DNA from: Bacteroidota bacterium
Lineage (GTDB): Bacteria; Bacteroidota; Bacteroidia; UKL13-3
Assembly: GCA_027488905.1 (NCBI GenBank)
Contig: JAIYAT010000007.1
Coordinates: forward strand, 329,476-393,475
Direction of reading: 5' to 3'
Length of the DNA stretch: 64,000 bases
This document shows positions 9,194 through 17,380 of the stretch, piece by piece (positions within the stretch are counted from its first letter, which is position 1; every line of letters begins with the position of its first letter). Position numbers and translations under genes: made by a program. The notes beneath the pieces are model-generated. The model saw only the letters and a list, made by a program, of their open reading frames with translations, was not told the origin of the DNA and did no database searches.

Positions 9194-10363
9194 CTAAGCT
9201 TCTTCTTCAGTCGCTAATTTTCTTTTATCCCTTGTGCCTTTATAAATTTCAAACTTATGGTAGCGGCATTCTAGGGCGCCATTAAATAGAGGAATTCTTT
9301 TAGATGGGGCTAATCCTACTTTTTTAAGGGCAGGAATATTTGAGGAGATAACCCACACATCATACCCGTTAAATTCCTTTTTCATGATGTCTCCCATTAA
9401 CTTATAAAATGCACCGATTTCTTCAATGGGCAATCTTTCTCCATAAGGTGGATTGATAATCATAAGTCCGCCGCCTTTAGGGCCTTTTGCCTCTTCAAAC
9501 CTTTTGTTGCTTACGGTAATGTCTTCTGCAACATGCGCTCTTTCTGCATTTTCCCTAGTAATTTCAATGGCTTTAAAGGTTTTGTCGCTACCCGCAATGC
9601 TGGCTTTAGAGGGTCGCATGTTTTTAATGGCTGTGGCTTTCACACTTTCAAAAATGCCTTTGTCAAAGTTTTTCCAACTTTCAAAACCAAAACGTTCTCT
9701 GTATAAATTTGGCGGCATGTTTCTAGCAATCATGGCCGCTTCAATCAATAAAGTACCACTTCCGCACATGGGGTCGTAATAATTGCCTTCGCCATTCCAG
9801 CCTGTAAGCATTATCATACCTGCTGCTAGCACTTCATTGATAGGAGCCAAGGTGCTATCTGTTCGGTAGCCTCTTCTATGTAAACTTGCGCCAGAACTAT
9901 TAAGGGCAACGCTTACTTCATCATCATGGATGTGAATGTCTATGCTTAGGTCGGGTTGATCCAAATCTACGCTAGGCCGAACCCCATATTTGTCTCTAAA
10001 TTGGTCGACAATAGCGTCTTTGCACTTAAGAGAAACATAATGGGAGTGAGAGAAAAAGTCACTTCTTAGACTTGTATTGATAGCCAAAGTTCCATCTTTA
10101 TCAAGGTATTTATCCCATTCAATTTCTTGAATCCCTTTATAAAGTTTGTCTTCATTAATAGCATAAAACTTATGAATTGGAACCAATACTTTTAGCGCAG
10201 TTCTAAGGCTTAAGTTGGCGTGGTACATAATGCTTAAATCACCACTAAAACTCACAGCGCGGTTATGGGCTTGTACCTCTGTTGCCCCTAAGTTTTGCAA
10301 CTCTTCTTCCAATAATTCTTCTAAGCCAAATTGTGTTTTGGCAACCATTTTTATCATTTCCAT
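9194..10363 (-). CDS. THUMP-domain class I RNA methyltransferase (RlmL/Trm14-like)
   Basis: 389 residues. The N-terminal half is THUMP-like (GLEELLEEELQNLGA, then VQAHNRAVSF and LRTALKVL). The C-terminal half is a Rossmann methyltransferase with YYDPMCGSGTLLIEAAMIA as the SAM motif and NPPYGERL as the catalytic NPPY, typical of N6-adenine or N2-guanine methylation of RNA. It resembles the N-terminal module of RlmKL (23S rRNA m2G) but lacks the RlmK half; the exact target cannot be read from sequence. A second ATG at residue 6 (MVAKTQFG) is an equally plausible start. Confidence 0.88.
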   Translation of the reverse strand: MEMIKMVAKTQFGLEELLEEELQNLGATEVQAHNRAVSFSGDLSIMYHANLSLRTALKVLVPIHKFYAINEDKLYKGIQEIEWDKYLDKDGTLAINTSLRSDFFSHSHYVSLKCKDAIVDQFRDKYGVRPSVDLDQPDLSIDIHIHDDEVSVALNSSGASLHRRGYRTDSTLAPINEVLAAGMIMLTGWNGEGNYYDPMCGSGTLLIEAAMIARNMPPNLYRERFGFESWKNFDKGIFESVKATAIKNMRPSKASIAGSDKTFKAIEITRENAERAHVAEDITVSNKRFEEAKGPKGGGLMIINPPYGERLPIEEIGAFYKLMGDIMKKEFNGYDVWVISSNIPALKKVGLAPSKRIPLFNGALECRYHKFEIYKGTRDKRKLATEEEA

Positions 10364-10552
10364 ACCCTTTAGGATTGTGGGCGAAGGTAAGGTTTAAATT
10401 TTATTACAATAACATAGTAAAATGAATACTTATTAAAATGAAACTAGCTGAAAATTATTTTTAAGCCAAGAAGTTTGCTGAAGTTAAATATTAAAGGTGT
10501 TTTAATTAACATGTCGTAAAACAATTGTAATATGTTTCGCAATGGTTTAAAG

Positions 10553-10894
10553 TTATTTTTTTTCGATATCTTGTATGTCCTTTAGCAGATCAAAAAGTTC
10601 CTTTTCAGATAAATTATCTTTTTCAGATTTATCATAAATTGAAAGTAGATACACACTATTTTGGTCTATAATAAAATTTGTAATAACCCTTCCTCCTCCT
10701 GATTTTCCTTTTCCTTTAGAAGCAATTGAAATGCGAATTTTGAAGCAATTATTTCCTAAATTGGTTCCCTGTTGAGGGGATTCCTGTAAACTTTCTATTA
10801 ATAATGAAAACTCATTTTTTAACGATGGGTATTTTTTTGATAATCGCTTAATTTGCTTTCTGAAAGTTGGAATAGCAATAATACTATAACTCAT
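10553..10894 (-). CDS. RelE/ParE-superfamily toxin of a type II toxin-antitoxin pair
   Basis: 113 residues with a RelE-like pattern: basic N-terminal helix (PTFRKQIKRLSKKYPSLKNEF), a central beta region with KIRISIASKGKGKSGGGRVITNF, and YLLSIYDKSEKDN near the end. Members of the fold cleave mRNA at the ribosome or act on gyrase; this sequence does not settle which. The start overlaps the end of the upstream antitoxin gene by 11 bases, so the two are probably translationally coupled. Confidence 0.82.
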   Translation of the reverse strand: MSYSIIAIPTFRKQIKRLSKKYPSLKNEFSLLIESLQESPQQGTNLGNNCFKIRISIASKGKGKSGGGRVITNFIIDQNSVYLLSIYDKSEKDNLSEKELFDLLKDIQDIEKK

Positions 10895-11090
10895 CCAATA
10901 AATCTTTAGCAGGTATTCCTTTTAATTTTCCTTGCTTAATTAATGATAACTCATTAACGGCATCCTTAATTTCTTCCATAAGTAAAGCCTTTTCATCTGA
11001 CAGCAATTTTGCTTTAACGTATGATAAGCCTTTTAGCACTTCTAATAAGTGCAGGGCTTTATTGTCCTTGATATCTAAAAGTACTTTCAT
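10884..11090 (-). CDS. antitoxin partner of the RelE-like toxin
   Basis: 68 residues, mostly helical and acidic (MKVLLDIKDNKALHLLEVLK, then EEIKDAVNELSLIKQGK). It is placed upstream of and overlapping the toxin gene. I see no clear DNA-binding domain beyond a possible short N-terminal strand, so autoregulation is only presumed. Function rests on position and size. Confidence 0.72.
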   Translation of the reverse strand: MKVLLDIKDNKALHLLEVLKGLSYVKAKLLSDEKALLMEEIKDAVNELSLIKQGKLKGIPAKDLLDEL

Positions 11091-11229
11091 AACATTTTAA
11101 TTCTTTTTTATAGATAATTACAATACTAAAATTGTTTATTATAGTAAATACAAATTTATTTAAAAACTACCACTATCAGGAATTAATTTATCTCGGAAAA
11201 AAATAATAGTTGAAATGCAAATTACCCAT

Positions 11230-12372
11230 TTATACTTTCTGAAACCCAATGGGTTTTCCTTTTTTAGTGTCATTAAAATCTTTATCGCTTTGGTTGTAAA
11301 TGGCAGTTAAACTCATGGGTTCTGTTAATTGCGTTTTAAAGCCTAATTTATTGGAGAGTTTTTGGGTTTTCTCGATTTCTAGTTCTTTAAATTCATATTT
11401 TGCAATGAGTCTTCCTTTTCTCATCAATGCGCCATCTATTTTAGAAATATCTGTATTAAAAGAGCAGATAATCTGAACGTTTAATGAATCTGCCAAAAGT
11501 CCATCCGAAATATTTAACAATGCAGAAACAGGTGAATTACCATCTTTTTCTCTGTCTACAACTATGTTTTCTGCGTCTTCAATAACCAAAATAGAATTGG
11601 GATGGTCTACCAAAATAGAAATCAATTCGGGATTAGTAATGGCAGAAGCCATGTTCGGAGGCAAGAAGATTACATTCTTTTTTAAGGAAGCAATAAGGTA
11701 ACGAATGTAGGAGGTTTTACCAGTTCCTGGTTTGCCATGTAACACTACCAAACCCTTGTCATTCTTACGAGAAAGTCGCTTAATTATAGTCTGGTGAATT
11801 TCTTGAAAATCATCATTGTAATTGTCTATGATGTTTAGTTTTGGTTTTTTGATTGGGCAATGTACAGTCTCAATTCCTGTCATACCGCTGTAAAGCAACA
11901 AAATCTCTGGCTTCCCTTTTACAATTCGTTTCTTAAATTTATGGATGCCTTTTACCACTTCTTCTACTTTGGGTAAGTCTGTTTTGCGGAATAAAAAGCG
12001 CACCATAGATTGGTTTGTGTCAAAATCAACTAACAAATCTTCAAATAGAAAGTAAAAGATATCATCTAATTCTGCTTTGTTTTGCTTTTTAATGTATTGC
12101 CTGCTAAAGTAAAAGTCGTTAATCTCAGGCTCATAATTTTTTACAAACCAATTATTTGCCTTTTGGCAGTCAATGTCTATTTCACTGATGAAATTTGGAA
12201 TACAATTAAAATGCGCTGCAAAAAGCGTCATTTCATTAATATAAATATCCCTTCTTCCATTAAATACGTTAGAAAGATCCATTTTTGCTATAGTTTCAGA
12301 CAAGCTCATTGGGTTTTTCGTGGCAATTGGATTTGGGTGGTTTTGTGTTTTTTTCATTTGTTTAGGTTTCAT
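11230..12372 (-). CDS. AAA-family ATPase (BCS1-like core)
   Basis: 380 residues. Walker A GKPGTGKT is near residue 212, Walker B ILVIEDAEN near 270, a sensor-1-like IICSFNTD and an arginine-rich RKGRLIAKYEF follow. This order resembles BCS1-type and other small AAA ATPases. The first ~200 residues are not recognised and may bind a substrate. The sequence around the ATG gives no reason to prefer M1 over M6 (MKKTQNHP). It lies 139 bases upstream of the toxin-antitoxin pair on the same strand, but no shared role can be shown. Confidence 0.75.
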   Translation of the reverse strand: MKPKQMKKTQNHPNPIATKNPMSLSETIAKMDLSNVFNGRRDIYINEMTLFAAHFNCIPNFISEIDIDCQKANNWFVKNYEPEINDFYFSRQYIKKQNKAELDDIFYFLFEDLLVDFDTNQSMVRFLFRKTDLPKVEEVVKGIHKFKKRIVKGKPEILLLYSGMTGIETVHCPIKKPKLNIIDNYNDDFQEIHQTIIKRLSRKNDKGLVVLHGKPGTGKTSYIRYLIASLKKNVIFLPPNMASAITNPELISILVDHPNSILVIEDAENIVVDREKDGNSPVSALLNISDGLLADSLNVQIICSFNTDISKIDGALMRKGRLIAKYEFKELEIEKTQKLSNKLGFKTQLTEPMSLTAIYNQSDKDFNDTKKGKPIGFQKV

Positions 12373-12501
12373 AAAGCTGTAAAAAATATCAAGAGAGCTA
12401 AGGTAAAAACTAAATAAAAATAGTAAGTCACAAATTATCCATAGTGCTTAGTTTAATCGAGAGTAAGGAAAAAAGTATCATTTTATCCCTACTTTCGAGG
12501 C

Positions 12502-13188
12502 ATGAATTTTAGACTAGTAATCCTTTTCTTTTTTGTGTTCGGTTTGAACCTAAAGTCCGTTCAAGCATGCAAATGTTCCCTTATTTCCATTGAAGATAAT
12601 TACAAACGTGCTGGATTAATTTTTTATGGTAAACACTTAGGTTCTTTTACCTCAAAAGAAGTTTTTGATGCAAATGGTAAACCGTTAAAAGTTGAGAATT
12701 TTCAAGTCATTCGCTTTTATAAGGGTGCTGATGATGCTGTTTTAAAACAAGACAGTGCCTTTAAAATTTCTTTGCAATCTACTTGCAACAAAACTTCTTG
12801 TGGCTTTTGTTTTAATACGGGCAAAAACTACTTGGTTTACGCCTCCATGCACGAGGGCGTATTGGGTGTTGAAACCGATTTGTGCTCACGTAGCAAAGAG
12901 ATTTTGCAAAATAACTTTATTATTTCTGGAGGTGTAGACCCAGATGCAGGAAAAGACGAAACCAAAGAATTGATGCGTCTTGCAGCCAATGATACCATTC
13001 CTAATAACTTAGTTGCTCAAGGCTTGAAATGGCATGAAAATAAGCTAGCAGATGAAGAAATAAAAAAGCGATTACAAAAGGAATTAAGAAAGAAAAACAG
13101 CATGAGTCTAACCTTAGCTACCACTACCTTAATCTTATTTTTTTATGTAATTTTGGGTTGGTTCAAACCGAATAGAAAAAAGGTTTAA
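12502..13188 (+). CDS. TIMP/NTR-like secreted membrane-anchored protein
   Basis: 228 residues. After a signal peptide (about 1-22), the mature protein begins ACKCS, the Cys-x-Cys start seen in tissue-inhibitor-of-metalloproteinase (NTR) domains. More cysteines follow (STCNKTSCGFCF, TDLCSRS). The family-like phrase is ...RAGLIFYGKHLGSF...FQVIRFYKG. Near the C-terminus a hydrophobic helix (about 199-218) is followed by a basic tail KPNRKKV, suggesting an inner-membrane anchor. The role is unknown, and metalloprotease inhibition has not been shown for bacterial members that I know of. It carries two copies of the dispersed 10-mer, one in the signal peptide and one in the last codons. Confidence 0.6.
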   Translation: MNFRLVILFFFVFGLNLKSVQACKCSLISIEDNYKRAGLIFYGKHLGSFTSKEVFDANGKPLKVENFQVIRFYKGADDAVLKQDSAFKISLQSTCNKTSCGFCFNTGKNYLVYASMHEGVLGVETDLCSRSKEILQNNFIISGGVDPDAGKDETKELMRLAANDTIPNNLVAQGLKWHENKLADEEIKKRLQKELRKKNSMSLTLATTTLILFFYVILGWFKPNRKKV

Positions 13189-15647
13189 CCTGGGTCAACA
13201 TCTGCAAAGGCAATAATACCGCGCAGCGATTTATCTTCATAAAGTTGTTTCAAAGCGGTTTTTATTAAAGCTTTGCTTTGTAACAAACTATTGGATTGAC
13301 GGCTAATTTTTATGAGAATTTCTTTGATGTAATAATTCCTAATCTTGCTCACATATGGACTGGCAGGGCCCATCATCATTGCTTGTAAATTGGGTTCAAG
13401 CAAATTTCTAAGTTTAGTTCCTGCATATTCAGCCATATTATAATCTCGGTGTTTTACTACGAGTTTTATCAGTCTAAAAAATGGAGGGTAAGCAAACTTT
13501 TCTCTGTCTTCCAATTCTTTTTCTAACAATGGCAAATATTGATGTTGCTTCAACAGTTGCAAAACATAATGGTTAGGCAAGGTGGTTTGAACGATTACTT
13601 TCCCTTGCTTATGTTTTCTTCCTGCTCTGCCACTCACTTGCATAAGCAGTTGCATGGCACGCTCATGTGCTCTAAAATCTGGGAATTGCAGCAAAGCATC
13701 CGCATTGATAATTCCCACCAAATTCACATGTTCAAAGTCGAGTCCCTTGCTCAACATTTGGGTGCCTACTAAAATGTCGAACTGCCTGTTTTCAAAACTT
13801 CTAATGATTTCTTCGTGGCCATGTTTGGTTTTTGCTGCGTCTAAATCCAAACGCGCCACACGTGTTTTGGGATATAGTTCTCCTAATTCATCTTCAACTT
13901 TTTCGGTGCCTGTTCCTTTTAAACTCATATGAGGAGAGCCACAAGTATGGCAACTTTTTGGAATAGCTGCCGTATATCCACAATAATGACATTTTAAAGA
14001 GTCGATGTATTTATGGTAGGTTAAACTAATATCGCAATTTTTGCATTTAGGAACCCATTCGCATTTATTACAACTTAAGAAGGGTGCGTAGCCACGTCTG
14101 TTTTGGAAAAGAATGATTTGCTCATTGTTTTGCAAAGTTTCTTCAATGGCTTGGTGTAAAGCAAAACCAATGTCCTCCTTCATCATTTTCTTGGTTCTTC
14201 TTTCTTCGCCAAGGTCGGAAGTTTCAATCTTTGGAAGGGCTACATCATGGTAACGTTTATCCATTATTACCCAACCATATTTGCCTGTTTTGGCCATGTA
14301 ATAAACTTCCATAGAGGGTGTGGCAGAACCTAACAAAGTTTTGCAGTTATGGATTTTTGCTAACATCATGGCTGCATCGCGCGCATGGTAGCGGGGTGCA
14401 GGCTCTTGTTGCTTATAGGAGCTCTCATGTTCTTCGTCTACAATTACCAAACCTAACTCCTGAAACGGCAAGAAAATAGAACTGCGAGCACCAATTACCA
14501 CGCGGTATTGGCCATCGTTTACTTTGTTCCAAATTTCTACCCGCTCTTGGTCGTTAAACTTGCTATGATAGGCTATGCAATGTTCCCCAAAATACTTATT
14601 AATGCGCTTAATAATTTGCGAGGTGAGTGCAATTTCAGGCAATAGGTATAAAACTTGTTTGCCGCTGGCAAGCGCTTCTTCAATGAGTTTAACATACACG
14701 TGTGTTTTGCCACTGCCTGTAACACCTTGCAACAAGGCCACTTCTTTTTCTTCAAATGATTGCTTTAAAGCCGAGTATGCTTCTTCTTGGTTTGGGTTCA
14801 AACTGAAACTTTCTTTTGCTAAAAGTTCCATTTGCAAGCGGTCTATGTTTATTTCAAAAGGTTGAAGAACTTCGTTTTTGATTAAGGTTTGTAAGGAAGA
14901 AGCTGCATTTCCTCCAAACTTTAAAATACTACTTCTGTCGGTTAACTCATTTAGTTGTTTAAGGTGCAAATAAGACATCAAAATTTGCAGTTGTTTTGGC
15001 TTTTTTTCAAGTGTGTCAAAAAGCGCCGCAAGGTCTTTTTCTTTATCATAAATTGGGTTCAAAGCAAAACAAGTAATGGTTTTAGGCTTGTATTTTCCTT
15101 GCAGTTCTTCTCTAATTCGAATCATGCCTTTGCTCACCATACTTTTGATGAGTGGAAAAACATTTTTGAGTCGCACAATATCCGAAACATCTGATAAAGT
15201 GAGCTCCGCTTGTACTTCCAAAGCTTCCCAAATTAGAAATTCTTTTTGGTCGAGTTCAATTGAATTTGGGTTAAATTCTTCATTGGCTTCAATTCTTGTT
15301 GCCGATTCCAATTTGAGGCCAGCTGGCAACGCTGCTTGCATCACATCACCTAAGCTACATAAATAATATTGGCTCATCCAATCCCAAAAATGAAAATGAA
15401 TGGGATGCAATAAGGGTTTATCATCTAAAACACTATAGATGTATTTTGCTTCATAGCCTTTGGGAGGCGAGTGGTGTATTTTGGCAATTAAGGCCGAATA
15501 TATTTTGCGTGCACCAAATTGAATTGCTACTCTTTTTCCAATGGCGATTTCTGATTCCCACTCACGCGGCACCCTGTAGGTAAAGAGAGCATCGAGGTGT
15601 AATGGCAGCATTACATCAATAAAAACAGCAAAAATTTCTTCCGACAC
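13185..15647 (-). CDS. priA: primosomal protein N', replication-restart helicase PriA
   Basis: 820 residues. An N-terminal DNA-binding region is followed by the helicase core: GVTGSGKTHVY near 305-315, VDEEHESSYKQ near 400, and GSATPSMEVYY. An eight-cysteine zinc region follows (CNKCEWVPKCKNC, then CHYCG and CHTCG), then motif V/VI (GTQMLSKGLDFEHV, then QVSGRAGR). It restarts collapsed replication forks. It overlaps the end of the convergent TIMP-like gene by 4 bases and follows pepD after 5 bases, so it is probably co-transcribed with pepD. Confidence 0.96.
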   Translation of the reverse strand: MSEEIFAVFIDVMLPLHLDALFTYRVPREWESEIAIGKRVAIQFGARKIYSALIAKIHHSPPKGYEAKYIYSVLDDKPLLHPIHFHFWDWMSQYYLCSLGDVMQAALPAGLKLESATRIEANEEFNPNSIELDQKEFLIWEALEVQAELTLSDVSDIVRLKNVFPLIKSMVSKGMIRIREELQGKYKPKTITCFALNPIYDKEKDLAALFDTLEKKPKQLQILMSYLHLKQLNELTDRSSILKFGGNAASSLQTLIKNEVLQPFEINIDRLQMELLAKESFSLNPNQEEAYSALKQSFEEKEVALLQGVTGSGKTHVYVKLIEEALASGKQVLYLLPEIALTSQIIKRINKYFGEHCIAYHSKFNDQERVEIWNKVNDGQYRVVIGARSSIFLPFQELGLVIVDEEHESSYKQQEPAPRYHARDAAMMLAKIHNCKTLLGSATPSMEVYYMAKTGKYGWVIMDKRYHDVALPKIETSDLGEERRTKKMMKEDIGFALHQAIEETLQNNEQIILFQNRRGYAPFLSCNKCEWVPKCKNCDISLTYHKYIDSLKCHYCGYTAAIPKSCHTCGSPHMSLKGTGTEKVEDELGELYPKTRVARLDLDAAKTKHGHEEIIRSFENRQFDILVGTQMLSKGLDFEHVNLVGIINADALLQFPDFRAHERAMQLLMQVSGRAGRKHKQGKVIVQTTLPNHYVLQLLKQHQYLPLLEKELEDREKFAYPPFFRLIKLVVKHRDYNMAEYAGTKLRNLLEPNLQAMMMGPASPYVSKIRNYYIKEILIKISRQSNSLLQSKALIKTALKQLYEDKSLRGIIAFADVDPG

Positions 15648-15652
15648 TTAAG

Positions 15653-17107
15653 TTAAGCCTCTTTAATATTTGCAATTACTTCAAGTAAGTACTTCCAGAA
15701 TTTTTGAACCGAACTAATCTGAACACATTCGTCTGGCGAGTGCGCACCCCTAATGTTTGGTCCAAATGAAATCATTTGCATTTGAGGATAGTTAATGCCT
15801 AAAATGCCACATTCTAAGCCAGCGTGAACAGCATTTACATGCGGTTTTTCGTTAAACATACTTTCGTATTGTTGTTGCATCAATTTAACAATGGCCGAAT
15901 TGGGCAGGGGAGCCCAACCTGGATATTCGCCTTTGGTTTGGGTTTCGCCATTTAAGAATTCCAATGCACTTACAATCATTTCTGTTAGGTCTAGTTTTTC
16001 AGAATCTACAGAACTTCTGCAAAGGCAATGTATTTCGTAGGTTTCGTTTTGAACCAAAACCCTCGCAAGGTTATTTGAGGATTGAACAAGACCGTCGATG
16101 CCTGGAGTCATTCGGTAAATGCCGTTGGGTATAGTATATAAAGCACCAATGAGATTTTTAGTAAAGGCCGCTGGCAAGCAATGTATGCTAGTTGCTTCAG
16201 AAGCGCTCATACTTAGCATCAGTTGTGGATCGGTTAATAAATTTTCAGTAGAAAATATACTTGCCAAATTATGAATGATGCTTGCCAAAATATTAGATTC
16301 ATTAGCAGGGATTGCAATCACTGCAACAGCTTCCCTAGGAATGGCATTGCGCAAACTGCCACCATCAAACTTAACCAATCTAAAAGCAATGGTTTTTTGA
16401 ATTTCTTTTAAGGTTCGGGTCATTAATTTATTGGCATTGGCTCTGCCCAAATGAATGTCCATTCCAGAGTGCCCGCCAGTTAAGCCATTTACCGTTAATG
16501 TGAATGTTTTCCAGTTGCTTGGAACAGGTTCTGCGGCATAGGTTCCTAAACCAGAAACATCAATGCCCCCTGCACAACCAATGCAAAGTTCTCGATCGTC
16601 TTCGGTATCTAGGTTTAGCAAAATATTTCCATTTAAAACACCTGCTTCAAGTCCTTTTGCCCCTGTCATGCCAGTTTCTTCATCTATTGTAAAAAGGGCC
16701 TCGAGGGCAGGATGGGGAATATCCTTAGAACTTAACAAAGCCATAATAGCGGCAACTCCAATACCATTATCGGCTCCTAAAGTGGTGCCACGTGCTCGCA
16801 CCCAATCGCCATCAATATACATGTCGATGCCTTGGGTAGCAAAATCAAATTGGGTATCTGCATTTTTTTGGTGCACCATGTCTAAATGGCTCTGCAAAAC
16901 AAGGGTTGGCCTTGCTTCCATACCAATTGTTGCTGGCTTTTTAATGATAACATTTCCAACAGCATCCTTGGTTGTCTGAAGTTGCAATGAGGCGCCAAAA
17001 TCCAACATAAACTGAATGATTTGTGCTTCCTTTTTAGAAGCTCTTGGTATGGCATTTAGGGCAGAGAAATGATCCCATAATGCTTTTGGTTCAATGTTGT
17101 TTAACAT
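15653..17107 (-). CDS. pepD: cytosol aminopeptidase, Xaa-His dipeptidase (M20) PepD
   Basis: 484 residues from the ATG at 17105-17107 (MLNNIEPKALWDHF). A 29-residue upstream extension is open, but it is built from the remnant repeat described at 17155-17206 and is not pepD-like, so I reject it. Zinc-site and catalytic motifs are LQSHLDMVHQK, TLGADNGIGVA, TIDEETGMTGAKGL and HSGMDIHLGRAN, with a final His near GAHSPDE. It hydrolyses dipeptides in the cytoplasm. The length matches the Escherichia enzyme. It heads the pepD-priA unit. Confidence 0.93.
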   Translation of the reverse strand: MLNNIEPKALWDHFSALNAIPRASKKEAQIIQFMLDFGASLQLQTTKDAVGNVIIKKPATIGMEARPTLVLQSHLDMVHQKNADTQFDFATQGIDMYIDGDWVRARGTTLGADNGIGVAAIMALLSSKDIPHPALEALFTIDEETGMTGAKGLEAGVLNGNILLNLDTEDDRELCIGCAGGIDVSGLGTYAAEPVPSNWKTFTLTVNGLTGGHSGMDIHLGRANANKLMTRTLKEIQKTIAFRLVKFDGGSLRNAIPREAVAVIAIPANESNILASIIHNLASIFSTENLLTDPQLMLSMSASEATSIHCLPAAFTKNLIGALYTIPNGIYRMTPGIDGLVQSSNNLARVLVQNETYEIHCLCRSSVDSEKLDLTEMIVSALEFLNGETQTKGEYPGWAPLPNSAIVKLMQQQYESMFNEKPHVNAVHAGLECGILGINYPQMQMISFGPNIRGAHSPDECVQISSVQKFWKYLLEVIANIKEA

Positions 17108-17154
17108 GTTGTTTGAAAATAGTGCACTAAAATAGGGTAAAACTTGGAATTGGC

Positions 17155-17206
17155 CATCTACCATTAAAAACTCCTCCCAATCCCAATTACCCAACTAAAG
17201 GAAGTG
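17155..17206 (-). pseudogene. 52-bp remnant duplicating the 3' end of the M1 peptidase gene
   Basis: These 52 bases match 18977-19028 at 47 positions by eye. On the minus strand in the peptidase frame they read FSWVIGIGRSF-stop, against FRWVVGIGRSF-stop at the real gene end. The stop codon and ~10 bases beyond it are also shared. It is therefore the tail of a lost paralogue, or a duplication made when the Fic gene arrived. The two copies are direct repeats enclosing the iterons and the Fic gene. Confidence 0.75.
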
Positions 17207-17251
17207 CTTGATTTTTAAATTGGTATGAGTTTTTTAACTTAAATTTACGAC

Positions 17252-17371
17252 GTTTACTAATTTTAGCACAATAAAGTTTACTAATTTTAGTACATTTGTG
17301 TTTACTAATATTAGTACATGCATGTTTACTAAGATTAGTATAAGTATGTTTACTAAGATTAATACGTAAAA
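17252..17371 (+). repeat. five tandem 24-bp iterons (probable operator) before the Fic gene
   Basis: Units start at 17252, 17276, 17300, 17324 and 17348, exactly 24 bases apart. Each begins GTTTACTAA and continues, after two variable bases, with TTAGTA or a close variant, forming an imperfect palindrome (best copy GTTTACTAATATTAGTA). The last 6-8 bases vary. The array ends 9 bases before the Fic start codon, so it covers the likely promoter. A 24-bp period places sites about 2.3 helical turns apart. I infer an operator bound cooperatively, perhaps by the winged-helix domain of the protein encoded just downstream. Confidence 0.85.
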
Positions 17372-17380
17372 ATTAAGATA

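Noticed and set aside
17108..17194. Longer N-terminus for PepD
   Set aside because: The 29-residue extension is encoded in part by the duplicated M1 peptidase tail and has no similarity to the M20 family start. ATG at 17107 gives the standard length.
17252..17371. Five short repeats as a CRISPR array
   Set aside because: The 24-bp units are contiguous, with only 6-8 variable bases and no unique spacers, and no cas gene is nearby. They fit an operator array.
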